DNA from: JAHEJJ01 sp965212205
GTDB lineage: Bacteria > Bacteroidota > Bacteroidia > Flavobacteriales > Flavobacteriaceae
Assembly: GCA_965212205.1 (NCBI GenBank)
Contig: CBDBUX010000001.1
Location: forward strand, 310,001-374,000
DNA length: 64,000 nucleotides
Reading direction: 5' to 3'
A program made the position numbers and the translations under genes. Numbering within the stretch: the stretch's first letter is position 1; each line of letters opens with the position of its first letter. The notes below the pieces were generated by a model. It was not told where the DNA came from. It ran no database searches and saw only the letters and a program-made list of their open reading frames with translations. Of the stretch, positions 44,895-55,012 are shown one piece after another.

Positions 44895-45608
44895 ATGACT
44901 GATATTACTAACAAAGTTGTCTATATAACTGGAGGGTCGAAGGGAATCGGACTGGGGATTGCACAAGCACTACTAAATGCCGGAATGAGGGTCGCAATCA
45001 GCGGCAGATCTGAGGAATCTTTGAGAGAAGCTTCAGTAATACTTGGAGGAGGCGAGGACCTGCTTACCATCGTTTCCGACGTGACCAAACCTCAGGATGA
45101 GCAGCAAGCCATAGCGGAAATACTGGAAAGCTGGAATCAGATCGATGTGGTTATCGCCAATGCAGGGGTAGGACATTTTGCGGCGGTAGATGAGATGTCT
45201 TTAGAGGAATGGGATCAGATGATCGATACCAATCTTAATGGGGTTTTCTATACTTTAAAGGCAGCTGTCGATACTTTAAAGGAATCGAAAGGCTACTTCA
45301 TTTCCATTGCAAGCCTCGCCGGAACTAATTTTTTTGCCAATGGAGCAGGTTATAATGCAACGAAGTTCGGGTTGGTTGGATTCACTCAAGCGGCTATGCT
45401 CGATTTGCGCAAATATGATATTAAGGTTACTACCATTATGCCGGGTTCGGTCGCTACGTATTTTAACCGAAACACCCCCTCTGAAAAAGACAATTGGAAA
45501 ATACAGCCCGAAGATATCGGACAAATGGTGCTGGATCTATTAAAAATGCCAGCACGAACTTTACCGAGTAAAATAGAAGTTCGGCCCAGCAGGCCCGACC
45601 TCAAATAG
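44895..45608 (+). CDS. Short-chain dehydrogenase/reductase
   Basis: 237 residues. Cofactor motif VVYITGGSKGIGLGIAQAL, VIANAGVGHFAAVDE, catalytic Ser in FISIASLAGT and Y-x-x-x-K in AGYNATKFGLVGFT. It is an NAD(P)-dependent oxidoreductase of unknown substrate. An AAGGAG stretch at 44884-44889 sits 5 bp before the ATG, an unusually good Shine-Dalgarno for this lineage. It is convergent with the nuclease gene, 1 bp apart. Confidence 0.92.
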   Translation: MTDITNKVVYITGGSKGIGLGIAQALLNAGMRVAISGRSEESLREASVILGGGEDLLTIVSDVTKPQDEQQAIAEILESWNQIDVVIANAGVGHFAAVDEMSLEEWDQMIDTNLNGVFYTLKAAVDTLKESKGYFISIASLAGTNFFANGAGYNATKFGLVGFTQAAMLDLRKYDIKVTTIMPGSVATYFNRNTPSEKDNWKIQPEDIGQMVLDLLKMPARTLPSKIEVRPSRPDLK

Positions 45609-45609
45609 C

Positions 45610-48357
45610 CTATTCTCCCTCTTCAATAAAAGGTTTAGAAGGATCACAGATTTCTTTTACTAGTCTAAAGAGTTCTTTTTCAAAGGATTGAAGCCGATCA
45701 TCGTCGATTCCGGGATGTCGTTTTCGGGAGCCTTTTCTCTCCAGAAGAGCGAAATCAAGATATCCCTGACTAAGATTCTTTAAAGAAATTACTCCCGCAT
45801 TGAGCACGGAGTTGTTTTCTGAGTGGGTATACATATAGGCATAAGACAGCACCTGGAAAACTTTGCTATAGCGCGAATCGTGCAATAGATCTTCCCAGGT
45901 AGAAAGGCTCATATCGGCCTGATTAACCCTGCCAGTTTTGTAGTCGACAATTCTCAATTTTCCATCTACTTCATCGATCCGGTCAAGGGTACCCTTCAGA
46001 AAAACTGGAAAAGAAATACCAGGGATACTTAGAGGTAGTTTTATTTTCTTCTCCAACTCAAGGATTTTGATGTTTTTTCTGCTGCAAACGTCTATTTCGT
46101 ACCTGATAAAATTCTCCACGGTCCGGACCAAGACTTGAAAAACGATTAAATTCTTTCCATGGCGGATGGACGACTCGGCATAAAACTCAGTGAAAAAAGA
46201 AAGCACCACGCTTTTTATTTCCGGTATTGTAGATTGTAGCGTCTTTGGAAGGAGCGGTTGTCCTACAAAGGGTTTTAGGAGAGCTTCTAATGAGTTGTGT
46301 ATTATCGTTCCAAAAGAATTGGGCGCAATAGTTTCATCCACAATAATCGGTTCCTCTATCCCAAGCAGGGCCCTTTTATAGAATTCGAGAGGGTCTCTTA
46401 TATATTGGATCAAAGAGGTAGGCGAGAAGCCACGCCCGGCCAATTCCTGAATCGCGGTTAAGGTCTCTTGGCTTTTGTAGATCTCTTTAGGCTTAGGCAG
46501 GTGGGTAGGGAGTTCCATTGTGGCTAAGCTTTCTTTTACAAAAGGGGCGGTATTCTTATCGGTAATCAATTGATGGATAAGTCGGCTTTTTTCCCCTCCG
46601 AGCAGCACATCGGGTTCTGTATTATATAGAACATAAACTTTCTTTGCCCGTTGTAATAATCGATAAAAATGATAGGTGTAAACAGCATCTTTTTCCTTAT
46701 ATGTCGGGAGGCCTAATTCTCTTTTAACATCATAGGGAATAAAGGAATTCCCTTGTTTTCCGGCCGGCAGGATCCCTTCATTCACAGAACCGATAATAAC
46801 GGTATGGAAATCGAGAACCCGGCTTTCCAGCATCCCCATTATTTGTAACCCTTCGAGTGGTTCTCCTTCAAAATCGATTGTCTGCTGAGTCATCAATTCA
46901 TAGTATAGACCTTGAAGTGCATGAATATTATCGATATAGGGGAACTCCTGATGCATCTCTTCCAATTGTTTGAAAACAGAATTAAACCCGAAAAGTTGCT
47001 CAACCTCCAACCCTCTGTGATTGTTCTTTTCGAGCGCTCTCTTCAATTGGCCAACGATATAAAAACAAGCGGTTAAGAACTTATCTACCTGCAGGTTTGA
47101 AGGATCGAAAAGAATCTGATAAGTATCAGGCAAATAGCCCTTTAGAAAATGATCGGTAATATAGATCATATTCATTTTTCTCACCTCAGAACGCATCTTC
47201 GAAAACTCTTCTTTATCAGATTGGGGTAGTAACATTTGCACATAGGGAAGAGAAAGGAAACCAATGATCTTTTTATAGTGCCATTTACCTTGATAGGGCT
47301 GAAGGAACAAATCAAAAAACTGATCAAATATGCCGGTCAGCGCCGAATTTTTTAAGGGATACCCCATGGTTATATTGGCACTTTCGAGTTGAGAAGGGAG
47401 GGAGTTTAATAGAGGATTTAATAAAGACTCATCGGAGAGCACCAATGCGGTCTTGTTGAGCGCCCGGGAGTCTTGTTCTATGGTGTTTTCCAGGATCTGG
47501 CCAATGTACTTCACCTGGGATACATTTTTTGGTACTCCGATAATCTCGATAGTTTTTGAGGCAAGAAAGTTTTCACTTAGACCTTTTAAATCTTTGTTTT
47601 GAAAATAATTCCAGTTCTTTTGGTGATTACGGATAAAAAAACCGGCGTCGTGATATGGCTCGTTTAGAAAGTAGCGATCGAGATCCCAGTAAATATCCGA
47701 GGTAGTTTTCTGCAGGATAGCGTGAATTATTCTTGATTCTGCTTCATTGAGTGCATTAAAGCCAAGAAATACATGATTTAAATGGCCTGAAGACTCCAGA
47801 TATTCATCGAGTTGCTCATATGCTTTACGGTACACAAGGCCCTGATGACCCATATTTTTTTCTAGTAAAAACCCTGTATATTGCTGATATAGGGGTTCTA
47901 GTTGTACCCAAAATTTGATATAGTCTTCAATTAAAGGGGTCTTTTCTTTTTTAACATACCAATGATTTACCTCTGTAATATCGGCGAGGTAGGAGAAGAT
48001 CTTGGTATGGGGAACAAGGTATCTATCGATTTCATCAAAGTCTGCTAACAGGACCCTTGCCCATTTGTTGAATTCGTAAAACGATTCTTTATCTGCTCCG
48101 GCGATATTCAAATGTGCCTTGTACAAACTGAAAAGCTGCTCGGGAAGCGTGGCATAAGTCAGGCCAGACATCTCTTCTATAAACTGTTCAATGCTATAAA
48201 TTTTAGGCGCAAAAATATTGACTTTGGCCCGGTGCGATATACTGTTTCTAAGATAAGTACCCGCACGTCTGCTGGGGAGCACAAATATAGTGTTCTCGAG
48301 ATCCTGTACTCCGTCCCAAACGTCGGACAAAACCTGGTCTATAAACGACTGATGCAT
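45610..48357 (-). CDS. AddB-like nuclease/helicase-fold subunit
   Basis: 915 residues. The N-terminus (IFVLPSRRAGTYLRNSI) is like the inactive helicase domain of AddB. The C-terminal PD-(D/E)XK nuclease has SFGTIIHNSLEALLKPF, LDRIDEVDGKLRIVDYKTGR and FQVLSYAYMYT, the RecB-nuclease motifs with the Asp and Lys in VDYKTG. No four-cysteine iron-sulfur pattern was found. Together with the helicase at 51112 it probably forms an AddAB-type break-processing enzyme. The two genes are separated by kbl and ompA. Confidence 0.85.
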   Translation of the reverse strand: MHQSFIDQVLSDVWDGVQDLENTIFVLPSRRAGTYLRNSISHRAKVNIFAPKIYSIEQFIEEMSGLTYATLPEQLFSLYKAHLNIAGADKESFYEFNKWARVLLADFDEIDRYLVPHTKIFSYLADITEVNHWYVKKEKTPLIEDYIKFWVQLEPLYQQYTGFLLEKNMGHQGLVYRKAYEQLDEYLESSGHLNHVFLGFNALNEAESRIIHAILQKTTSDIYWDLDRYFLNEPYHDAGFFIRNHQKNWNYFQNKDLKGLSENFLASKTIEIIGVPKNVSQVKYIGQILENTIEQDSRALNKTALVLSDESLLNPLLNSLPSQLESANITMGYPLKNSALTGIFDQFFDLFLQPYQGKWHYKKIIGFLSLPYVQMLLPQSDKEEFSKMRSEVRKMNMIYITDHFLKGYLPDTYQILFDPSNLQVDKFLTACFYIVGQLKRALEKNNHRGLEVEQLFGFNSVFKQLEEMHQEFPYIDNIHALQGLYYELMTQQTIDFEGEPLEGLQIMGMLESRVLDFHTVIIGSVNEGILPAGKQGNSFIPYDVKRELGLPTYKEKDAVYTYHFYRLLQRAKKVYVLYNTEPDVLLGGEKSRLIHQLITDKNTAPFVKESLATMELPTHLPKPKEIYKSQETLTAIQELAGRGFSPTSLIQYIRDPLEFYKRALLGIEEPIIVDETIAPNSFGTIIHNSLEALLKPFVGQPLLPKTLQSTIPEIKSVVLSFFTEFYAESSIRHGKNLIVFQVLVRTVENFIRYEIDVCSRKNIKILELEKKIKLPLSIPGISFPVFLKGTLDRIDEVDGKLRIVDYKTGRVNQADMSLSTWEDLLHDSRYSKVFQVLSYAYMYTHSENNSVLNAGVISLKNLSQGYLDFALLERKGSRKRHPGIDDDRLQSFEKELFRLVKEICDPSKPFIEEGE

Positions 48358-48371
48358 TTCTAAAAATAAAA

Positions 48372-48395
48372 AAAGCTCCGCATTTGCGGAGCTTT
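48372..48395 (-). terminator. Terminator after ompA
   Basis: AAAGCTCCGC (48372-48381) pairs exactly with GCGGAGCTTT (48386-48395) around ATTT. On the minus strand a run of seven T follows. Confidence 0.87.
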
Positions 48396-48404
48396 CTTAA
48401 TTAG

Positions 48405-49802
48405 TTATCTGAAAGATATGGAATCTATTCCTTGAATCAAGTTGATCTCCACCCTTCTGTTAGTTCTTCTTCCTTCTCTGGTATTGTTAGAGGCAATCGG
48501 CCTGTCTTCACCGTAACCTGCAGATACCAATCTGTCGGAAGCAATTCCGTTCTCGATCAGGTAGTTTCTTACTGAGCTCCTGCTCTTTCCTCAGATAGAG
48601 TGACTGGTTCAACTTGGCGCTACCTACGCTATCGGTATGACCTTCGATGTTGAATCTTGCATACGCATACTCATTAAGAATCTGCAATGCAATGTTATTC
48701 AGTAGCACCTGCAGATGATGATTCCTTGATGGTAGATTTACCTGTGTCGAACAAGATTGTCTTGGCGTATTCGTTCAGGGACTTTCTAACTGACCTTCGG
48801 TAATCTTCAGGACAACCTTGGTGCCGCTACTGTTCCTGGTACATCTGGACAAAGATCATCTTTGTCTGGTACACCATCACCGTCTTTATCTGGCCATGGG
48901 CATCCGTTATTCTCAGCAGGACCTGCAACATCTGGACATTCATCATCAGGATCGGCTACACCGTCACCATCAGTATCAGGACATCCGTTGAATTCAGCTA
49001 AGCCAGGTACATCTGCACACTTATCATCGATATCTGGGATACCATCACCATCAGAGTCTGGACATCCGTTGAATTCTTTTGGACCAGCTTCATTAGGACA
49101 TCTGTCTTCTCTGTCTTCTATGCCGTCACCGTCAGAATCAGGACATCCGTTGAATACTTCAAGACCTGGAACTTCAGGACAAGCATCATCTTTGTCGTAG
49201 ATGCCATCACCGTCTGTATCTGTACCACCAAAGCGGATATTAAGACCAAAAAGGTGTTGGAAATGTTTTACACCATAATCTTCAAATGCGTGCTTATATC
49301 CAAACTGGGCGTTAAAACCAACATTTTCGGAGAACCACCAGGTGGCACCAAGAGCTCCATTGAGCGTACCGGCACCAATTTCGTCTACCCAGGTATAACC
49401 ACCGCCCACTTCTAAATAAGGCTCAATTTTGGTGTTTTTTAGGATGTTGTACTTAACAGAACCATCAATAGCATAGTAAGATAGATTGTCAACGCTAAGA
49501 TCTCCTAATTTTGTTATCCTGTTTAAAGATCCTCTAGCACCAAATGTGAAGTTATCTCCAATGTATCGTGATACGCTAACGTATGATATGGAAGGAACAA
49601 CATTCCAGTGATCATTTACATTAAAGAACTCAGAACCGAATGATCCGGTTGGATAATTAGCGCTGTTGTCATTGGTAGGATATACGTCAATCGCGTTAAT
49701 ACCGAAACCAATCATCCAAGGATTGTCTTCGTTCTGCGCTTGTACGTTGTTAAACCCTAAAACAAGTAGGCCAACAACTATTAATCTACTAAGCTGTTTC
49801 AT
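48405..49802 (-). pseudogene. OmpA-family porin with TSP3 repeats, frameshifted 3' part
   Basis: From the ATG at 49802 there is a signal peptide (MKQLSRLIVVGLLVLGFNN), a beta-barrel domain to about residue 200, and five thrombospondin-3-type calcium repeats (DxDGDGxxDxxDxCP). The frame then breaks near 48830. The OmpA peptidoglycan-binding domain is recognisable to 48405 but only by switching frames: NEYAKTILFDTGKSTIKES, ARFNIEGHTDSVGSAKLNQS, IASDRLVSAGYGEDRP, TNRRVEINL. At least four single-base insertions or deletions between about 48560 and 48830 are needed to explain it. Both flanks are clean. It is either a broken gene or a local sequence error; a full OmpA would anchor the outer membrane to the wall. 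Confidence 0.8.
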
Positions 49803-49836
49803 GTTCAAAATTTTAAGTTTAAGTGTTTATCAGTCG

Positions 49837-49867
49837 CAAATGTAAGTTGTTAAATATTATTAACAAA
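49837..49867 (-). promoter_or_regulatory. Promoter for the OmpA-family gene
   Basis: On the minus strand TTTG (49867-49864), a 19-nt spacer and TACATTTG (49844-49837), a full match to the TTG / TAnnTTTG pattern. It lies 34 bp before the ATG. Confidence 0.75.
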
Positions 49868-49915
49868 ATCAAATTCCTATTTTTTTAACGCATTTTAAGA
49901 CTTTAAAAAAGGCCC

Positions 49916-51109
49916 TTAAATAATATTTAAGTCCTTGCCGACCTCAATAAATGCTTCGATGGCGCGATTCAGATGTTCTTTTCTGTGCGCTGCGGATAAT
50001 TGAACTCTTATCCTCGCTTTACTTTTGGGTACCACAGGATAAAAGAAACCAATCACATAAATGCCTTTTTTGAGCAGTGCATCTGCCATTTTTTGAGATA
50101 GTTTGGCATCGTAAAGCATTACCGGGACAATTGCCGATTCTCCCTCTATTATATCGAATCCGGCTTCTTTCATACCTTTTTTAAAGTACCTCGTGTTCTC
50201 CATTAATTTATCCCTTAGGCTATTGTCGTTGGCAAGAAGATCGAAAACCTTGATGGAGGCCCCTACTATAGCCGGAGCGAGAGAGTTGGAAAATAGATAA
50301 GGTCTTGATCGTTGCCTGAGCATTTCGATGATTTCCTTTTTCCCCGTGGTATAACCTCCCATAGCACCACCCATTGCCTTGCCTAATGTGCCGGTAATTA
50401 TATCGATTCGGCCCAGGACGCCTTTTTCTTCCGGCGTACCGATTCCACTATTTCCGATAAATCCTGTGGCATGGCATTCATCGACCATCACCATTGCATC
50501 GTAACGATCTGCCAGATCGCATATCTTGTCGAGTGGCGCCATTAGCCCGTCCATTGAAAACACCCCATCGGTCACTATGATCTTAAATCGAGCACCATCC
50601 TTATTTGCCTGCTGCAGCTGTTGTTCCAGGTCTTCCATATCGGCATTGGCATAGCGGTACCGCTTAGCCTTACAAAGTCTTACACCGTCGATGATCGAAG
50701 CATGGTTCAATGCATCCGAAATAATAGCATCCTCGGCCGTGAGTAAGGGTTCGAATACGCCTCCGTTGGCGTCGAATGCCGCGGCATATAATATGGTGTC
50801 TTCTGTTCCGTAGAAATTGGCAATTTTTTGTTCGAGTTCCTTATGAATGTCCTGTGTGCCACAGATGAATCGGACCGAAGACATTCCAAAACCCCTATGG
50901 TCCATGGCAGATTTTGCTGCTTTGATCACCTCCGGGTGTGAAGATAGGCCGAGATAATTATTGGCACAGAAATTAATTACTTCCTCTCCTGTGGAAATTT
51001 TTATCACGGCGTCCTGAGGTGAAGTGATGATCCTTTCCTCCTTAAATAGCCCTGCTTCTTTGATGGCACCTAGTTCCTGTTGTAGATGTTCCTTGATTTT
51101 ACCGTACAT
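49916..51109 (-). CDS. kbl: Glycine C-acetyltransferase
   Basis: 397 residues, the normal size. Alpha-oxoamine synthase marks are NFCANNYLGLSSHPEVIKAA, DALNHASIIDGVRLCKA, MVMVDECHATGFIGNSG and the PLP lysine in ITGTLGKAMGGAMGG. It joins glycine and acetyl-CoA to 2-amino-3-ketobutyrate, and works in reverse in threonine breakdown. No tdh gene is adjacent. It begins 2 bp after the AddA-like stop. Confidence 0.93.
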   Translation of the reverse strand: MYGKIKEHLQQELGAIKEAGLFKEERIITSPQDAVIKISTGEEVINFCANNYLGLSSHPEVIKAAKSAMDHRGFGMSSVRFICGTQDIHKELEQKIANFYGTEDTILYAAAFDANGGVFEPLLTAEDAIISDALNHASIIDGVRLCKAKRYRYANADMEDLEQQLQQANKDGARFKIIVTDGVFSMDGLMAPLDKICDLADRYDAMVMVDECHATGFIGNSGIGTPEEKGVLGRIDIITGTLGKAMGGAMGGYTTGKKEIIEMLRQRSRPYLFSNSLAPAIVGASIKVFDLLANDNSLRDKLMENTRYFKKGMKEAGFDIIEGESAIVPVMLYDAKLSQKMADALLKKGIYVIGFFYPVVPKSKARIRVQLSAAHRKEHLNRAIEAFIEVGKDLNII

Positions 51110-51111
51110 AA

Positions 51112-54100
51112 TTATTGAATGTATTCTATGTTTATCGTATCGTTAATATATACTATTATGCTCTGAGAGAGCTCATAGCCCATTTTTTTGAGTGCTTTCC
51201 CGTACGAGAGCAACTGCTCTCTGTGTTCTGCAGACCTGGCACCGGTCTTATAATCTACTATGGTAACCCGCCTATCCTGAAAAGTAAGCCGGTCTGGGCG
51301 CAAAATTAATCCATTTTCTGTAATGATTTCCCGCTCGTTCATTACCATTACTCCTTCCTGAAATAAAGGTTTTAATTCAGGATGTTGTACCAGTCTGAAC
51401 AGCAGTTCCCGAAACTCTTCGATCTCTTCTGCCTTAATAGTCCCAGTCTTCTCAAGATCCAGTAAGGAAGCCTCTATATCTTCCTCATACTCTATTAGGC
51501 TCATAATATAATGGATCAGCGTACCTCTTTCTCGCGGATCGGTGTCCGTCTCATCCCAAAGAGCGCTTTTGATTACCATTTTTGGTGCGATGGCTTCCTT
51601 AATCGAGTTCATATAGGGAATTATCTCCTGTAAAAGTGTGTCCTGATCTTTTTGCCTCTGCCCAAGATTACCGAAACTATACAACATTTGATTATCTGCC
51701 CAACGCCCGGTCTCCATTAAGAAATACCTGAATACTGCTGAATAAAGATTTTTTTTGTGCTCACCCTTGCTATTGATATCCCTTTCCGAAAGAATAAACA
51801 GACCATCTATGGCGCGGGTTAGGGCAACATAGAGCACGTTAAAGGCGTCGAATTCCAATTTCTGATGGTCTTCTGTATATAGTTCTTCAGGCGCTGCTCC
51901 ATATTGTTGCAGCTGCTTCTTCTTGCTCAGCAAAACTTCATTAAAACCACCATAGTCCATAGAATCTACAGCGAACCAGAGCTTAGGGTCCTGTTCCTCA
52001 TAAATATTAGAGTTGGCATAGGGATAGATCACGATTGGGAATTCTAGTCCTTTAGACTTATGGATCGTCATGATCTTAATAGCATTGATATTTTCGGGCG
52101 CTGTAATGCTCAATTTTTCCTTTTTCTTTTCCCAGTGGTCTAAAAAAGCTTTGATTCCCGGGACCTGCATTTGTTCTACAAGCAATACCTCATCCATCAG
52201 GTAAGTGACAAAAGAATTTGAATGTCCGACCAGTCCGAATTGGGTTATCGCCTCTTCAAGCCCGTCGTAGATCGATAAATAATTCAATCGCTGAATATCG
52301 AATTCCCAGTTTTCCAAAAGCCATTGGTCCAGGTTAGCCAGCGCCTTCGATATATTCCCATGGTAATTGGTGTCTTTCGGTATGAGATAGTCGGCGATGA
52401 GATACCTTGATTCCTGATCATCTGGCTGATCCATATATTGTAAAAGCCCGATGAGAAAGATCACTTCCGGACTGCTTTTAAGAAGCAATGTTTCTGACGA
52501 AACAATCGGAATACCGGCGTTTATCAATCCTTGTGATACAAGGACCCCATGTTTCTTTTTGCGTATTAGAATACACATGTCCTGGTATAAATAACCCTTT
52601 TCGAGGGCCGCCTGTATAGCTTTAAGAATTCGTTCCAGATAAGCCGGGTCTCGTGATTCTTTATCGCAATCGATGAATTCTATCTGTACCAACCCGCCTG
52701 TACGAGCGTTGATTTCCTGATGTGTTTCCTTTGAAAAAAGTTGTTGATAGGCAGAACTTTGCACCAGGGAGCTGGTGACCTTAAAAAATTCATTGTTGAA
52801 ATTAATAATTTGCTCAGCACTCCTGAAATTCCTGGTCAATGTATGAAGCGATGGTTTTATTGAAAATGGGTTTTGTATTCCACCTATCAGACTTAAAAAT
52901 TGTTCAGGCCTTCCTCCTCTCCATCGGTAGATGGCTTGTTTGGCATCGCCAACTATAAGTAATGAACCCGGCTCACCATTGGTATCCAAACTCTCCAATG
53001 CATTGCCGACAAGCGGTATTAAATTACGCCACTGCATCTCAGAAGTGTCCTGGAATTCGTCTATAAAATAATGCCGGTACTTTTCACCGAGTCGTTCATA
53101 TATAAATGGTGCAGGTTGATCGGCAATAATATCCGATATCAGTGTATTGAAAGAGCTGATGGGAAGAAGCTCTTTCTGACCTTCAATGGCCTTTAATTCT
53201 GATTGAATTGATTGCAACACCGTCAAAGGGACGAGGTTTTGAAGTATGTTGATCAAAAATGCCCGATGAAAAAGCATCTGCCTGATCTCTAAATAAAGAT
53301 TTAAAATGGCTTCTACAGTCTGGGCCGGTATGGGCGAGACATTTAGTTTGACGATTTTACCTTCTCTTAATTGCTTTTCTAAGGTGTTTGCATAAAGGCT
53401 GGAGGCATCAAAGTTCCCCTCCATTATTTTCTTAAAGTGAACAGGCAGGGTTTTGCGGGGAAAATCCTCTTCCTTTTTTCCAGAATCGGTGATCAGCCCC
53501 AACGCTTTGCCCGACTTTTCCATCGCCTTCGTTTCTATGGAAGAGACCTTTTTAATAATACTTTGTTTTAAGGCCGTAAAATCCTGGATATGCTTGTCTT
53601 CTATATTTTTCAGATGAGGGAGGTCGTTTTCACTAAATAACATCCTACCTATTTTTTGGAGATCTCCTGCTATGTTCCAGTGTTTGTCCTCATCGGTTTT
53701 ATCGAGAGCAAAATCAACGAGAACGGAAGTAAGTTCGATGTCCTCTCCCGATTTGGAAAGGAGGTTGTCTATCGCTTCCTCCAAAAGAATGTCCGTATCA
53801 AGGACTACCTCAAAAGACTGAGAAAGTTTAAGATCTTTTGCAAAACTACGTATTACCCTATGCGTAAATTTGTCGATCGTGGAAACATCAAAATAGGCAT
53901 AATTATGCAGGATCCTCTTCAGCACCTGATCAGATCTCCTTTGCAGTGCAGACCAGTCCATGCCGAGTTCTTTTTGGAGGGTCTGTGCCATGTCTCCGGG
54001 AATGGCGCCGTCCTTGATATTGCTCATCTCAAAGAGGTTGCTCAATATCCTCTCCTTCATTTCGTTGACGGCCTTATTGGTAAAAGTTACCGCCAGTACC

Positions 54101-54219
54101 TGACCGAATCCCGGGGATTGTTCCGACGCGAGAACAATTTTTAAATACTCTTTTACGAGGGTGAATGTTTTGCCAGAACCGGCCGAAGCATTGTATATTT
54201 TAAAACGGCTTCCCGCCAC
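51112..54219 (-). CDS. AddA-like UvrD/RecB-type helicase-nuclease
   Basis: 1035 residues. Helicase motifs: Walker A IYNASAGSGKTFTLVKEYL, motif II DEFQDTSEMQWRN, GDAKQAIYRWRGG, and IMTIHKSKGLEFPIVI with VLYVALTRAIDGLFI. The C-terminal nuclease follows (RGTLIHYIMSLIEYEED, then IVDYKTGARSAEHREQL). No in-frame ATG precedes the P-loop; GTG at 54219 is the start. With the AddB-like protein it should unwind and trim broken ends. Confidence 0.88.
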   Translation of the reverse strand: MAGSRFKIYNASAGSGKTFTLVKEYLKIVLASEQSPGFGQVLAVTFTNKAVNEMKERILSNLFEMSNIKDGAIPGDMAQTLQKELGMDWSALQRRSDQVLKRILHNYAYFDVSTIDKFTHRVIRSFAKDLKLSQSFEVVLDTDILLEEAIDNLLSKSGEDIELTSVLVDFALDKTDEDKHWNIAGDLQKIGRMLFSENDLPHLKNIEDKHIQDFTALKQSIIKKVSSIETKAMEKSGKALGLITDSGKKEEDFPRKTLPVHFKKIMEGNFDASSLYANTLEKQLREGKIVKLNVSPIPAQTVEAILNLYLEIRQMLFHRAFLINILQNLVPLTVLQSIQSELKAIEGQKELLPISSFNTLISDIIADQPAPFIYERLGEKYRHYFIDEFQDTSEMQWRNLIPLVGNALESLDTNGEPGSLLIVGDAKQAIYRWRGGRPEQFLSLIGGIQNPFSIKPSLHTLTRNFRSAEQIINFNNEFFKVTSSLVQSSAYQQLFSKETHQEINARTGGLVQIEFIDCDKESRDPAYLERILKAIQAALEKGYLYQDMCILIRKKKHGVLVSQGLINAGIPIVSSETLLLKSSPEVIFLIGLLQYMDQPDDQESRYLIADYLIPKDTNYHGNISKALANLDQWLLENWEFDIQRLNYLSIYDGLEEAITQFGLVGHSNSFVTYLMDEVLLVEQMQVPGIKAFLDHWEKKKEKLSITAPENINAIKIMTIHKSKGLEFPIVIYPYANSNIYEEQDPKLWFAVDSMDYGGFNEVLLSKKKQLQQYGAAPEELYTEDHQKLEFDAFNVLYVALTRAIDGLFILSERDINSKGEHKKNLYSAVFRYFLMETGRWADNQMLYSFGNLGQRQKDQDTLLQEIIPYMNSIKEAIAPKMVIKSALWDETDTDPRERGTLIHYIMSLIEYEEDIEASLLDLEKTGTIKAEEIEEFRELLFRLVQHPELKPLFQEGVMVMNEREIITENGLILRPDRLTFQDRRVTIVDYKTGARSAEHREQLLSYGKALKKMGYELSQSIIVYINDTINIEYIQ

Positions 54220-54296
54220 AGATATTTTTTTAGCAAAATACGGATTCCTTGATGGTTCTTAACAATTTATATGGACAATATTTGTGTTAAAAGCGC

Positions 54297-54304
54297 TACT
54301 TTTG
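54297..54304 (+). promoter_or_regulatory. -7 element upstream of superoxide dismutase
   Basis: TACTTTTG, an exact TAnnTTTG match, 35 bp before the ATG. A TTG at the usual distance is not clear. Confidence 0.5.
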
Positions 54305-54339
54305 AGATTCATAGAATCAATAACTAAAACCACTAAATA

Positions 54340-54948
54340 ATGGCTTTTGAATTACCTGATCTTCCATATGCATATGACGCATTGGAACCGCATATCGATG
54401 CCAGAACTATGGAGATCCACCATACGAAGCATCATAATGGCTATACTACAAAACTCAATGGAGCGATTGAAGGCACTTCACTTGCAAACACATCCATAGA
54501 AGACATTCTAAAGAATCTCGACATGAGCAATACCGCTGTCCGAAATAACGGTGGTGGTTTTTATAATCATTGCTTATTCTGGGAAGTCATGTCTGCTGGA
54601 GGAGGAGGAGAACCCGGAGGGGAAATAGGAGCCGCAATATCAGAATCATTTGGTTCATTCGACGCTTTCCGGGAGGAGTTCAGCAAGGCTGCAGCTACCA
54701 GATTTGGTTCTGGGTGGGCCTGGCTATGTGTTCATCCAGGGGGTAAACTGGAAATTTGCTCAACTGCTAATCAAGACAATCCAATTATGCCGAATACAGG
54801 TTGTGGTGGCTTTCCCATCCTGGGATTAGATGTTTGGGAACATGCTTACTACTTGAATTATCAAAACAGACGCCCTGATTACATCGGTTCGTTTTTCAAA
54901 ATCATCAATTGGCAAAAAGTAGGAGAATTATACCTGGCAAACAAGTAG
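54340..54948 (+). CDS. sod: Iron/manganese superoxide dismutase
   Basis: 202 residues. Metal ligands lie in HHTKHHNGYTTKLNG, NNGGGFYNHCLFWEVM, and GLDVWEHAYYLNYQNRRPDY (Asp and His). WAWLCVHPGGKLE is also typical. Iron or manganese preference cannot be told from this. It detoxifies superoxide in the cytoplasm. A strong terminator follows. Confidence 0.95.
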   Translation: MAFELPDLPYAYDALEPHIDARTMEIHHTKHHNGYTTKLNGAIEGTSLANTSIEDILKNLDMSNTAVRNNGGGFYNHCLFWEVMSAGGGGEPGGEIGAAISESFGSFDAFREEFSKAAATRFGSGWAWLCVHPGGKLEICSTANQDNPIMPNTGCGGFPILGLDVWEHAYYLNYQNRRPDYIGSFFKIINWQKVGELYLANK

Positions 54949-54982
54949 GGCTTGTAAGACATTATCAATCATAATACTATGA

Positions 54983-55010
54983 AACCGCATTATTTAATGC
55001 GGTTTTTTTT
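54983..55010 (+). terminator. Terminator after superoxide dismutase
   Basis: AACCGCATTA pairs with TAATGCGGTT around TT, followed by a run of T. Confidence 0.88.
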
Positions 55011-55012
55011 AT

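Noticed and set aside
48508..48708. Independent 66-codon gene with OmpA-like sequence
   Set aside because: It is an out-of-frame slice of the OmpA domain of the broken porin gene, not a separate gene.
48862..49200. 112-codon plus-strand frame with Ser/Gly/Pro repeats
   Set aside because: It is antisense to the calcium-binding repeats of the OmpA-family gene; the repetition is a mirror of those.
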